In this document: in pieces, positions 1 to 9,378 of the stretch | How the letters are laid out: each line of letters begins with the position of its first letter | Numbering within the stretch: position 1 is the first letter of the stretch | DNA from: Sphacelaria rigidula | Taxonomy: Eukaryota; Phaeophyceae; Sphacelariales | Assembly: GCA_964200075.2 (NCBI GenBank) | Contig: CAXNAA020000455.1 | Coordinates: 1 to 21,189 of the forward strand | Length of the DNA stretch: 21,189 bases | Direction: 5' to 3' | Notes under the pieces: generated by a model | Told to the model about the DNA's origin: nothing | What the model saw: the letters and a program-made list of their open reading frames with translations, nothing else | The model's database searches: none | Program-made: the position numbers and the translations under genes

Positions 1-2
1 AC

Positions 3-224
3 TTGAAGCGAATGATCAAAGCCACTCTCGATCGTATCATCTACTCTCAATCTCACGAAAACACTCTTAAACGTGCCCCACAGGGTGCTATCTGTCCACG
101 TGGGCATCCATTGTTCATTACCAGAACCGTTCCGGGTCCAACTCTAAATCTTGAGGTGAGGATGGGCCTGCAAACTACAGATGAATGTGTTATCTTTTTT
201 TGTTCCGAAAGCACCAGGATATAA
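3..224 (+). other. Open frame at the window edge, possible exon end
   Basis: A 73-codon open frame runs from the left edge. Around 151-159 it contains GAG followed by GTGAGG, which fits a splice donor, so a coding exon could enter from outside the window and end there. I recognise no family in the translation, and the left side is cut off. A chance frame is about as likely. Confidence 0.12.
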
Positions 225-652
225 CACGGGATCTTACAAATTGGGGATGGATATTTTATTGGGGATGAGAAACCCGGAGAATTAAAATCGTATTATCCAC
301 ACCAAATCTTCGAAGTCTGGTTCCATTTCTTCATCTACTGATGGCTTTTGACAACTGCTACACGCCATAGAAATTCGCATTTCGATCACCGAAATGTTGG
401 GGTCCTAGGTGAAGAAACAATTTCGGAACCATTTTGGCGTCCGTTCGCACACCCCGAATTTCCCGAAATTGTTTTTCACCTAGGACCTCAACATTTCGGT
501 GATCCAAATCCAATTCTTCAGGGCGTGTAGCAGTACTCAAAAGCTATTAGTAGGTGAAGAAATGGCACCATGTTTCGAAGATTTGGTGTAGATACAAAGA
601 TTTTTATTCTCCGGGTTTCTCATCCCCAATTTGTGAGATCCCGTGTTATATG
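217..652. repeat. Long inverted repeat (foldback / MITE-like element)
   Basis: The left arm (217-426) and right arm (463-652) are imperfect reverse complements over nearly their whole length, with a ~36 bp loop. The outer ends share ATATAACACGGGATCT. Inner anchors include ACCGAAATGTTG and GTCCTAGGTGAA on the left, mirrored on the right. The left arm carries a short internal duplication of ATTGGGGATG that the right arm lacks. I see no convincing target-site duplication. The two short open frames at 348-530 (+) and 358-540 (-) are mirror images produced by the palindrome and are not genes. A transcript would fold into one long hairpin. Confidence 0.85.
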
Positions 653-1712
653 CCCTTTTTTGTCTATTGCCCTAGACACAAGGAACGGCTGAAAAAAAGA
701 ACCTACGTCATGTCAAACAAACCTGTGGTACACAGAGCATAACGGAATGAACTTGTGGGAGATTCTGGTGGTTCCTACTCTGAAAGCGTCCATCGTGTCA
801 GCTAGACGACAAAAAGGGTGCATATCGTGAAATTGTGGTCTTGCGATTTTTCTTGTATTACACTCTGTATACTATCATTGTTTTATATACCTCAAGTTCG
901 TTTTGAATGTTCGTCGTGTACATCCTCAAGAAGGAATCTTACGGAAAGCACAGGACTAAGTGAAACTCCATCTCCACGTCAAGCACTTGTAACGTACAAA
1001 ACGACGAGGTTCCCACATGACTTATCTCGCAACTCTAGTATCATAGACTTCCCCTTCGAGCTATGGTTTCGCATTATGCCTGAATCTCAATGCTTCGACG
1101 TCCACGGCGTCTCGCCACTGAATCACACCATTACTCTTCACCTCTGCCCACACTTTGAGGTTATGATTTTTTTCCCGTCCATGCTTTGACCCATGCTAAT
1201 TATTCCGACCTCTTGTTCGCTTACCGGCCCGCGGGTTCATGAATGGTTCCGCCGGCGTGAAAGTTACCGCCAGAAGGACATGGGCAGTGACAGAGCAAGA
1301 CATGAAATGCGATAAAACCAAATCGTGGTCCAATAAGCGAGTGAGAGCGGTTTACGTGGTTGGTGGAGACGGGTGAACGTTTTTCTTATCGAATAGCAGA
1401 TGCACAGCTGCATTGTTCCCCTACTCTCTCACCACTCGTTTGATCACCCATGACGGTACCCACGTGTCACGACACAACACCGAAGCTGCCTGCATGGGCC
1501 TATAATGCCTCTGCGTATAGGCTACTGCTCTACCAGAACGATGAGCTATCATGCAGAACCCACCACGTCGATTTTCATACAATATCCATACTTCAGCTAA
1601 CCCTCAACAGTGTGCAATCGGATGCTGCTTCGCTCCCCTGCCCATACTATTCCCCATTCTAAGGGGACCAATTTCTTCACAAAAGACATAATGGCTACTG
1701 TAGCGAATCGTC
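653..1712. other. No supported gene
   Basis: Only short, unrelated open frames occur here; the longest is 123 codons at 818-1189. It has no recognisable motif and shows no clear splice context. I see no strong repeat or RNA gene. Confidence 0.5.
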
Positions 1713-1972
1713 CTATAGGGAAAAGTCACTCTCTGCGTCTTCCCCCCAGTCTTCTTCGTAATCCGTCAGGTTCCCATGATCCCAGTCACCGTCCAGCAGG
1801 CCAAGTTCCTCCTCTTCATCAGCTCGCGCAGTACTGTCTTCGACCTCTTCACCGTACAGATCAAGCTTTATCACTATCACCTCACAGCCACTCGGTATCT
1901 TGCCCGTAGAGTTACCCAGACCGTGAGTATCCACTAGGTAAAGACGCTTGAGAGTGGACGGCCATACGACGC
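1713..1972 (-). CDS. Last exon of an FNIP-like LRR protein (partial gene)
   Basis: Read on the minus strand, an excellent splice acceptor precedes this exon: a long C/T tract at about 1980-2008 leading to TTTCCAG, with the exon starting at 1972. The exon enters in phase 1, completing a Gly codon. It continues V-V-W-P-S-T-L-K-R-L-Y-L, which is the W-P-x-x-L-x-x-L core of the repeats in the gene at 4414-5609. Then come P-S-G-C-E-V-I-V-I and a strongly acidic tail of about 45 residues rich in Glu and Asp, ending at a stop at 1713-1715. FNIP-like LRRs are usually binding domains; the partner here is unknown. No upstream repeat exon is visible on the minus strand out to about 3000. The gene may therefore have a long intron, or this may be a stranded fragment. 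The open frame upstream to 2150 is most likely intron read-through. Confidence 0.5.
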
Positions 1973-2979
1973 CTGGAAATCCATACGAGACAGGGGAGGG
2001 GGGGAGGGCTGATGGTCTCGCATGCCGCAGTGATATGACCAATGACCTCGCATCCCTACAAAGCCAGGACGGAGCACGCCGGGTTTTCGCCTGGCCAGGC
2101 TCGCAATCGGTCACCGAGCGCAAATCGCCGTGATGTGTTCCGCGATTCACATGAAGGATGAGCTACATCCTGCCAAGATTGTTCGGCCCAAAGCGACTGA
2201 TAATCTTGCATATGCCAGGGGGGACTGACACACACAAACCTATTCCCGTACACTTGGCAGTAAACTGTAGGATTGCGTCAGAGCGGCCAACGTATGGAAG
2301 CATAGGTCGGACAAGAATGTTTACGTGGACTGCGTTGATGTATAGTAGCACAAGGTTGTGCCACGTCACGGTGACGGCAGCGATTGGGCCATTTTGTGCG
2401 CATTTACCCACGTGTCTACAGCATACGACAAAGCTCGCAGGGGTATGCTGATGATTAAATCCACGCTACTTTTAAATGGTCCTTGATCTTCCATGTGGGA
2501 AACATAGGAATGAAGCTGGCTCAGATCGCACTCAAAAAGAATGTTCATGAACCCCAGCTACGGTACGCATCATGCTTTGCTTCCCTGAACCAGGTTCTCT
2601 CGCGTATGCACCGGGCATCACCACGAGCAGTGACTACGCTGCCTATACCGCAAGCTAAACAAAAATATCCTACATACCGCATGAGACCTTCATCTTCCCG
2701 CGAATGTGAAACGAAGCACCACACACGGCGAACGTTTCGCTTCGTGTACGAATATCCGAGTAAACATGCCGACACACTTCTCACGAGCAAATAGCGATGC
2801 TCGAGTTTGCTCTCGAACGCTCCGACCACACCGGTACAGCGCAGTGGTGCACCCGGGATGGGTTGGCATAGTGAGAAGCCACGATCACCCGCCTTGTTGC
2901 TAAACCTGTCTTGTTATGGGTGACGTCGACCATTGTGGAAGTCTTTCAAACGTCGGACGTATCATTTTCTATAGGATGC
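1973..2979. other. No supported gene; possible intron of the 1713-1972 gene at its left end
   Basis: Open frames of 60-103 codons occur on both strands and overlap one another. None has recognisable motifs. The left end carries the polypyrimidine tract used by the LRR exon. Confidence 0.4.
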
Positions 2980-3175
2980 GGGTCATACAGCTCAAGTGTG
3001 AACACACCTGCGTACCCGATTCGGGTGATACGGTTCAACTAGTTATGGAACGGTCCTCGTGATCCGGATATCATCGATCAGGAGGGAGGTATCTTGTACG
3101 GGTTATAAGGATACACAGGTTCTTCTTGACGCTTCGTGTACACCTGATTCGGATTACACAGGTGTGGCCAAGATC

Positions 3176-3342
3176 ATGTACGAATACTCGGGTCATACAG
3201 ATCATCATCAGACATATATGTACGAATCACACGGGTAATACAGATCATCATCAGATGGATATGTGCGAATCGTACGGGTAGTACAGGTCATCATCATGCA
3301 GATATGTACGAACCGCACGGGTCATATAGGTCATCATCGGAC
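3176..3342 (+). repeat. Tandem array, 42-43 bp unit, four copies
   Basis: Units start at 3176, 3218, 3261 and 3304. Each begins ATGTACGAA or ATGTGCGAA, then has CGGGT, then a CATACAG-like word, then GATCATCATC or GGTCATCATC. Copies differ by several substitutions and one-base indels, and there are no unique spacers between them. Confidence 0.9.
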
Positions 3343-3368
3343 TAGCGCCAATAAATATACGTACAGTC

Positions 3369-3873
3369 AACATACGGACTTGTGAACATGCACTTTGTAC
3401 CAGGGCCTTACGGGTTGGCAGGTGAGGATTACTGGATATTGTTTTTTGTATACTTCATTTGGATGCGCCGACAGTGCACATCTTCAGAAAAAATATGCAG
3501 CTCTACCGTGGAACGACCCGGAATAAAATATCCATACTTCATGTTCCATATGCCCGGGTTGCTACAGCCAACATACGGACTTGTGAGCATGCACATTGTA
3601 AGAGGGCCAGGTTAGCAGGTGAGGATTACTGAATACTGTTTGTTGTGTACTTCATTCGGATGCGCCGACAGTGCACATCTTCGGAGACCATTTGCGGCCC
3701 TACCATGAAACCACTTGGAATAAAATATCCGTCCTTCATTTTCCATTTGCCCGGGTTGCTACAACCAACGTCCGGACTTGTGAACACGCGTTGTACCTGG
3801 GCCATACACGTGAACAGGTGAGGGAGCTGAATATTGTTGTTTTCTTGAATACTTGATCCGGATCTCACGGGTG
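3369..3873 (+). repeat. Tandem array, ~200 bp unit, about 2.5 copies
   Basis: Units start at 3369, 3570 and 3767 (lengths 201, 197, and a partial copy). Shared anchors are CGGACTTGTGA at the start, CAGGTGAGG near +50, GATGCGCCGACAGTGCACAT near +100, GGAATAAAATATCC near +160 and GCCCGGGTTGCTACA at the end. The third copy breaks down after about 105 bp and runs back into the shorter satellite motif (GATCTCACGGGT). Confidence 0.9.
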
Positions 3874-4166
3874 CGGTAAAGGGTAACTTGTACACTAGAT
3901 TCGGACCCCACAGGTGAGGGGTAGCTTTTGGTGTACATGAGATTCGAATCGCACGGGTCGACGAAAAGCTACTGCGCTTCCCTGACTCGAGTGATATATA
4001 TCACAATTATGTGAGTTGTACAGATGGCACGGGTCTGCAGATCAGCTGTACAGAAAAGTGTGTGTGTGGAGCGAGTCATACAGCTCGTCGCCCGGCAAAC
4101 GTGCACGGGTCAAGCGGTTCCTACGGATCAGCATCGGACAAATGTGTACGAGTGACAGCTCACCCC

Positions 4167-4228
4167 GGACGGATCATGATTTATGCCTCAAATGAGCTGA
4201 CCCGGATCTGTGACGAGCTGATCCGTCC
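4167..4228. repeat. Short inverted repeat, 10 bp arms
   Basis: GGACGGATCA at 4167-4176 and TGATCCGTCC at 4219-4228 are perfect reverse complements separated by 42 bp. No function can be assigned. Confidence 0.5.
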
Positions 4229-4413
4229 GACGTGTGAAGTCTTTCTATTATTCGAGTTGCAAGGAGCCCAAAACACCTTCTGTAGGTTGGATCCAAACAA
4301 TGAGGTCGAGTTGCAAACTTTCTGTCGGCGTTCCACATGCAGCTACGAAATATGCGGAAAACGGCGGGGCATATTATTCATCAACCAATACGGCCCCCGG
4401 CCCCATCCCGAAA

Positions 4414-5609
4414 CTAGCTGTACTCTGTGGCGACAACATCACAACCGCCTGGTGTTATCATGATCATCTCCAAGAAAGGCGAAGCCACACCTGCTGTGCA
4501 ATATAGCCGTCGTGTGAACAGGTCTGGGACTGTGGGCGCATTGAACTGCGTGAACACGAGCAGAAGTGCTCATTTTCGAGGGTGATCCCAACGCACCCTT
4601 TCATCCTTTCACGATAACATGACCCACCTTGCAAAAATGAGCGCTGAAACTGCTGACCAAAGCCAACCTCGCGGAGTTGGCTCGGCCAGTCTACGTCTTC
4701 CACATCCTGATTGAAACCATCCGAGAGCCACAACGTTCGCAACCCTGGGGGTAAGTAGGTCTCCGCGCCGGCGATTGGGGAATTGAATAAAGGGGGTGCA
4801 ACACCGAGGGGCACAGTATAAATGCCCCGTTTGCGTTCATTGATATCACTCCTTTGCAAAAATTCGAGCGTCTCAAGGCCGGCCGGCCAGCGCGCGCCCT
4901 CAATCGGCTGGGTGAACGCAGGCATCGACAGCTTCTCCAGCCCAGGGGGCCACTCCACATTTGCTATGGATCCGTCGAACGTGAGCCCGAGATACAGCTC
5001 GCGTAGTCCAGCGGGCCACCAGGGTGCCATCCCAACGATGGAATGTTTTACCCACGGGATGGTGAACGCGTCGCCGAAGCTCAGGCGTGTAAGAGTCGTT
5101 GGCAAGGAGATATCTATCAAAGGCACGCTCAACTTGGTCAGATGTATGCACTGCACTCCCACCGGCCATTTGGGTGTACACCTTAACAGGTCCCCGTAAT
5201 TCCACTCAAGATCCAATGACGAAATCCTCCTGTATGGCAGCACTCGCGAGCTGTTAGTTGTACTCGCGCCACTGCTGCTTCTGGCGCCAGCCGTGGATGC
5301 AGTCACAGGAAGGGCGGAAGGCGACTCGGGACATAGCGTGGGGTGCACAAGCGAATGGGGGGTTCTGCAGCAGACCCTGAGGAATGGCAGCGAAACACCG
5401 TCACGGAATGCGTTGCAGAGGGCGAGGCACGTGGCATGCATCTCATTGCCTCTGTCCTCCGTGAAGATACTTGAGACCACTGCGACCTGGAGGGCGTTCA
5501 TTGTTACATGATGTTGCGGGGGTGGCCGTGGTGATACCGGCGGTTCCTTTTGGCTGGAGGGACCAGGCAAGGTCTGCTTGTAGTTCAAGGCCGCAGATTT
5601 ACGAGACAT
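4414..5609 (-). CDS. FNIP-like leucine-rich repeat protein, two exons
   Basis: Model: exon 1 5609-4628, intron 4627-4491 (137 nt), exon 2 4490-4414, giving 352 residues. The donor is CAAG|GTGGGT, the acceptor is CACAGCAG|GTG, and the phase-1 junction keeps the frame. Residues 1-35 are low-complexity and Pro/Ser-rich. Residues 37-80 may form a helical N-terminal segment, and 98-122 is a Ser/Thr/Ala linker. From 148 on, W-P or L-P repeat starts fall at about 148, 170, 199, 221, 242, 287 and 309, mostly 21-23 apart, matching the 22-residue FNIP-type LRR period. Good copies contain G-L-R-E-L-Y-L-G and F-N-Q-D-V. Between 242 and 287 one repeat is degenerate. The C-terminus (G-V-A-S-P, then P-G-G-C-D-V-V) parallels the exon at 1713-1972. 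The family suggests protein binding, but no partner or enzyme domain is visible. No signal peptide or membrane segment is obvious. Start uncertainty: Met37 is an alternative. Without splicing the frame would run to 4464 with an unrelated 54-residue tail. Confidence 0.72.
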
Positions 5610-5681
5610 CAGTTCAGCGGGAGGGAGGGCAGGGGCGGATCATCGACACCTTGAGTTCCTGACGATAGTTGCGAATTTACA

Positions 5682-5688
5682 TTTTATA
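5682..5688 (-). promoter_or_regulatory. TATA-like box upstream of the LRR gene
   Basis: The minus strand reads TATAAAA here, about 73 nt upstream of the chosen ATG at 5609. Position and orientation fit a core promoter, but AT-rich words of this kind occur by chance. Confidence 0.35.
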
Positions 5689-5700
5689 CACTAGACTCCA

Positions 5701-5790
5701 TGGGATATAGTCTACTGTCGGCATGTGTTGACTACTGATGGTGATGCCCCCGAAGACGCGGGAGGCACTGTTGGAACGTATCTATCCTAC
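5701..5790 (+). repeat. Degenerate direct repeat, copy 1
   Basis: Shares GATGCCCC, GAA, ACGCG and a preceding TATA(g/a)TCTAC word, in the same order, with 6292-6375, with small indels. Similarity is modest. Confidence 0.4.
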
Positions 5791-5895
5791 CATACCGATT
5801 ATGACCCCCCCCGCTACCCATCCCCTCCCCGAACATTCTCAGCGGAAAGGGGGTGCTACCCGATGTGTTAGTCATATTGCGACCAGACAACAGTG

Positions 5896-6155
5896 CACGG
5901 TCAGGGCGAATCATCACGACTACGAATCACCAAATCTACGATTTCTTCGGCCTGATTGCCTAGAAGGGAGAAAAAAATTGACGGCTGGTCCAAGGGGTAT
6001 CCACGCAAGTTTTGCGCCATTCCACGTGTCATGGCTGCGTGTACCTGGGTTGCAACGCTAAAAACAAAGCCTAGGGATTGATTCGTACGATTCGAATCAA
6101 GTATACTGAAACCAAGTAACTCCCAGACGAATTGTTATTTGTCCGACCCTTGCAA
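5896..6155 (-). repeat. ~260 bp dispersed repeat with exon-like frame, copy 1
   Basis: Reverse-complement copy of 18338-18597, similar along its full length. Shared words include TTGCAAGGGTCGGA, TTGATTCGAATCG, GCGTTGCAACCCAGGTACA and GGCAATCAGGCCGAAGAAAT. On the minus strand a T-rich stretch ends TTTTTAG at 6058, then an open frame of 51 codons runs from 6057 to a TGA at 5903-5901. Its core is L-R-G-Y-P-L-D-Q followed by S-L-L-G-N-Q-A-E-E-I-V-D-L-V-I-R-S-R. The other copy keeps the same frame, acceptor position and near-identical stop position. I recognise no family. It may be the last exon of a gene or transposon ORF carried by a repeat, or a non-coding repeat that is open by chance. Confidence 0.65.
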
Positions 6156-6291
6156 CAGTGAATCCGAACGCATGACCGGTACAAATAGAAACCCTGCATC
6201 CTACCCTAAATAGCATGTCTCTTGTTTCCATATTGGGACTACAGACACCCCCAGGAAGAGACTGCTTTACCCCTCCCAAAGCACGCGCTGG

Positions 6292-6375
6292 GGGTATAAT
6301 CTACCGCCAGGGCCACTTAAATATGAAGGGCGATGCCCCTGAACACGCGAGTGGTCACTAGAGCGTACACATAGC
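6292..6375 (+). repeat. Degenerate direct repeat, copy 2
   Basis: Partner of 5701-5790. It also contains GGCCACTTAAA at about 6311, found again at about 6584. Confidence 0.4.
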
Positions 6376-6899
6376 CTACTCGCTGATTTGAGACCACCCT
6401 TCCCCTTGACGGGCGGACTAGAACTGATAGTTACCATCAATACATGGGAATCTTCACAGTGTACTCCTAGGATAGTCAGGGGCACCAACGTTCATTCGTG
6501 ACAGGCCAAAATGGTGGATACCACCCCCAGGGGGTTGTCCTATGCCTGGAAACACCATGGGCCTGCAGTAGTCAGCGTCAGTGGCCACTTAAACACGCAG
6601 GTAATTTCTCGGCATCTCAAAAAAAATTCCAAATTTGTTTCGCTTGCCACCGCTCATCACAGTGACTGTTGGATGCCAAAAAATGGGCATCTCGAGATAT
6701 TTTTATCCTCTTGACAAATTTTGAAAGAAAAAATATCGGCGATAAAAATTGAGTGATCTACGGGCTTTACCGATCTTCGGGGGTTCTGCGAAAGTGCAAC
6801 CCCAGGTTCTAGCTTTTCGATTTTCTCGGTGGACCGACTCGATCCCGATCATATAAGCGAAGACTCATTTTTTTTTTTTTAATTCCACCAATTCACTGC

Positions 6900-7060
6900 G
6901 CCGGGAAACTATGTTTCTTGGACCATTCACGGTCAATAACACCCTCCTGATAAACGGAGTATTTACTCCGTATTGCCCCCACAACACCAAGTTGGGGCAT
7001 TGTGATTTGAGCACGGTCTGCTTATTTTGCCGAAACTATCGACGCTAGCACTTTCGAGTG
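6900..7060 (+). repeat. Hairpin-bearing direct repeat, copy 1
   Basis: Direct repeat of 7225-7384 at an offset of 325 bp. Shared words are GCCGGGAAACT, CGGTCAATAACACCCTCCTG, TTTGAGC and CACTTTC. It contains a perfect inverted repeat at 6954-6971 (ACGGAGTA / TACTCCGT, 2 nt loop). A weaker GCCCC / GGGGC stem follows at about 6975-6999. Confidence 0.8.
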
Positions 7061-7224
7061 CTCATGGAAAATGTTATGCGAAAAAAAAACGAAAAGAGGC
7101 CATCCGCAGAAAATGCTAGACTGAGGTCTGCGCAGTATTGGGGAGAGAGACGATCTCGATCGTTATTGTGAAGAATTTTATACGCATTCATTTATCTGAA
7201 TATTTACCGTTTCGGTGCGGAAGA

Positions 7225-7384
7225 GCCGGGAAACTGTTTATATTCGACCCAAAACGGTCAATAACACCCTCCTGGTAAACGGGGTGTCTAGTCCGTAGCG
7301 CCCCAAAAGCACCGACTTGGGCACTGCAGTTTGAGCGCAGCCTACGCTTTCCCCTAAATCTACCGGCGCTAACACTTTCAAGTA
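7225..7384 (+). repeat. Hairpin-bearing direct repeat, copy 2
   Basis: Partner of 6900-7060. The first stem has decayed here (AACGGGGTGTCTAGTCCGT), while the second potential stem (GCCCCAA ... TTGGGC) is kept in altered form. Confidence 0.78.
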
Positions 7385-7389
7385 GTAAC

Positions 7390-8437
7390 GAAGAATAGTA
7401 CTCGAGAAAAACTCAAGAACTACAACAACTACGAATTCTGAAAACTTCTGATGCTGACTGCTTGAACTCATGTGAGACTTAACCAATGCTTACAAGGTGT
7501 TTTCCCAAGAGTCGTACGTGCCACGCACTAAACATTCGACTCTTGATGAGGTCCTGAATATACTGAAACAACCGGACAAAAGCGGAGTAATACTCGCCTG
7601 CATGCTGATGTACAATGAATCAATCGATATCCGTCGGTCCAAGTGCTAAAACCTAACTTGGCGTTTGCGAAGCCAGACTTTACCTACTTGGGACGCAAGT
7701 TTTTCCTATCCCTACTATTTCGATAGTGTAGATATGATTCCCGGGTTGCCGATTTCATTACCTGTCTTGTACACTCCGAATTAGTAATCTAGAAAAGTGG
7801 CGATTTTCCAGCGAAGAGAGAGTTAATTTTTAGAAAAGGAACCGGCAATTCGGTGTCTGCGCCAAATTTTCACGGGGAATACGTTCCCCTCCTCTGTTTT
7901 ATTCAGGACGAGACTTTGGCTGTGACCGCGGGAGTGCTCCCATGGAATTGCAACATCAACCTTCCATCAGTCAATGTTTTATGAAAAAAAGGAGTGAAGC
8001 ATGAAACCCCACGCCCCCTTATCGTGTAATGAAGCTTGTACATCACTTGTGGAGAAAGACCGAGGCCTTCATTCTTCATGGGAAACACCACTTGATAAAA
8101 TGGATCCGCTCGGTATTGGAATAAAATTGTGTTCGACTTCAGTAGGTGGGAACGAAGGTGAACGAACGACCGGAATCTTCATGAGCACCATTCCTGCACT
8201 GGGAAACAAAGAAACGAGGACAAAATAAAACCAAGCAGGACATGGAAAGGAAAGGGATGGAAAACAACTATAAAAATAAAATGAAATGAGCAAAAAAAGT
8301 ACTAGAAGAGACCGGCCCCTGCAGCATGACTTCAGGTCGTTTCTAACAGCACTTTTGGAATTATTGGTGATTGAAAATTCGGAACATTTTTCCGGTACAA
8401 AATTATCGACAACTCGTTGAAGAAAAGAATAAATCAA
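7390..8437. other. No supported gene
   Basis: AT-rich sequence with short overlapping open frames on both strands; none is recognisable. The one clear structure is a perfect 6 bp stem with a TACG loop at 7874-7889 (GGGGAA / TTCCCC), of unknown meaning. Confidence 0.45.
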
Positions 8438-8575
8438 GGGGGGACAATAGGGTCTTCATAATATACCTCATGCATATCGTGCCAAAATTCTGTGGGAAAA
8501 CACTTGAAATTGAACAGCATAACCGCGGTTCATTTTTTTGTGGCAGGTCCATCTCCACGTGGGACTCAGTCTTCG
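8438..8575 (+). repeat. Three-arm repeat, arm A
   Basis: Direct copy of arm C (8750-8884) at an offset of about 350 bp. Shared words include GTCTTC, ATCGTGCCAAAATT, GAAATTGA and TAA-CCGCG / TAATCGCG. Confidence 0.65.
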
Positions 8576-8579
8576 ACAC

Positions 8580-8884
8580 GAACACGCTATGATGCACCTC
8601 AATTTGGGTCGTTTTCAATGAAATTTTGACACGATGTTCACGACGTTCGTGCGAAGATCTCATCATCTGCCCCATACACTTTGTTTTTATTCTCCGTGAG
8701 TTATTGGAGACTAAACGTTTCAGAACGGTTTGTTTCGGAACTGAATCGAGCACAACTCCTCACGAGAAAGCAAAAAATGTAGGGGGCAGATGATGGAGTC
8801 TTCGCACGTAACATACGTCCTGTACATCGTGCCAAAATTTCATAGAAAACTGCCCGAAATTGAGCTGTATAATCGCGTGTTCAC
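8580..8884. repeat. Inverted repeat (arms B and C of the same family)
   Basis: Left arm 8580-8712 and right arm 8750-8884 are imperfect reverse complements. Anchors are GAACACGC, GTTTTC-ATGAAATTTTG, ACACGATGT, CGTGCGAAGA and CATCATCTGCCCC on the left, mirrored on the right as GGGGCAGATGATGGAGTC and so on. The loop is about 37 bp. Together with arm A this forms a plus/minus/plus arrangement of one ~130 bp unit. Confidence 0.8.
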
Positions 8885-8951
8885 ATCCCTGTCCGCGTCT
8901 TGGGCGGCCCAGGCTGCACCCCCCCTAATTTGGAGTAAGGACGGTGCTCCA

Positions 8952-9015
8952 TCTCGATAGGGATGCCTGGTCAATGGTCAAACGACTAAGGCAAGCAACA
9001 AATAAGTCCCCCCCG
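8952..9015 (+). repeat. C-tailed short repeat, copy 1
   Basis: Carries GGTCAATGGTCAAACGAC, then AAGGCAAGCAAC, then a C-rich tail. A second tail-like GTGAGTACGCCCCC at about 9022 follows before copy 2. Confidence 0.8.
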
Positions 9016-9055
9016 CCCCATGTGAGTACGCCCCCTTCCCCCCCACCCACAGTCC

Positions 9056-9127
9056 GTCTCGGAAGGGATGCGTGGTCAATGGTCAAACGACCAAGGCAAG
9101 CAACGAATGAGTACGCCCCCTCCTCCC
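9056..9127 (+). repeat. C-tailed short repeat, copy 2
   Basis: Starts GTCTCGGAAGGGATGCG, has the same GGTCAATGGTCAAACGAC and AAGGCAAGCAAC core, and ends GAGTACGCCCCC plus a pyrimidine run. It follows copy 1 with a 104 bp period. Confidence 0.85.
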
Positions 9128-9378
9128 ATCCCCTAATTCGACAGCGTAGATTCGCTCCTCGGGTTGATTTTTTTCTTCATTACTGCCTTGGATATTCCAA
9201 AGTGACGTTACCAGAGAAGGGCTCATGTCGAAAAGGGCACCTCGGATTCAGTGCCTCCATCCCATTTCCAGTCCGAATATGTTTTTTCTTCTCCATTCGA
9301 GTAAGAATTTTGAGGGCAAAGCCTTAGCCTGGATTATTGTAGAAGTGCCCCATGTGCAAAAATGCACCCATACTGCCG

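Larger units (their letters stand above)
2980..3960. repeat. Degenerate satellite region (overall extent)
   Basis: Variants of GTACGAATCGCACGGGT and CGGGTCATACAG recur throughout, for example at about 2986, 3137, 3189, 3232, 3275, 3318, 3890 and 3940. The better-preserved arrays at 3176-3342 and 3369-3873 are listed separately. Similar words recur more sparsely to about 4100. No gene is supported inside. Confidence 0.7.

Noticed and set aside
348-540. Two overlapping 60-codon frames on opposite strands with similar peptides
   Set aside because: Their similarity is a direct result of the inverted repeat at 217-652. They are mirror images of one sequence and show no independent coding sign.
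1973-2150. N-terminal extension of the LRR exon as a continuous 145-residue protein
   Set aside because: The extra residues have no LRR pattern and are encoded across a polypyrimidine tract and AG acceptor, which fits an intron better.
3176-3342. CRISPR-like regular array
   Set aside because: The 42-43 bp units are contiguous and themselves diverged, with no unique spacers. The genomic context is eukaryotic.
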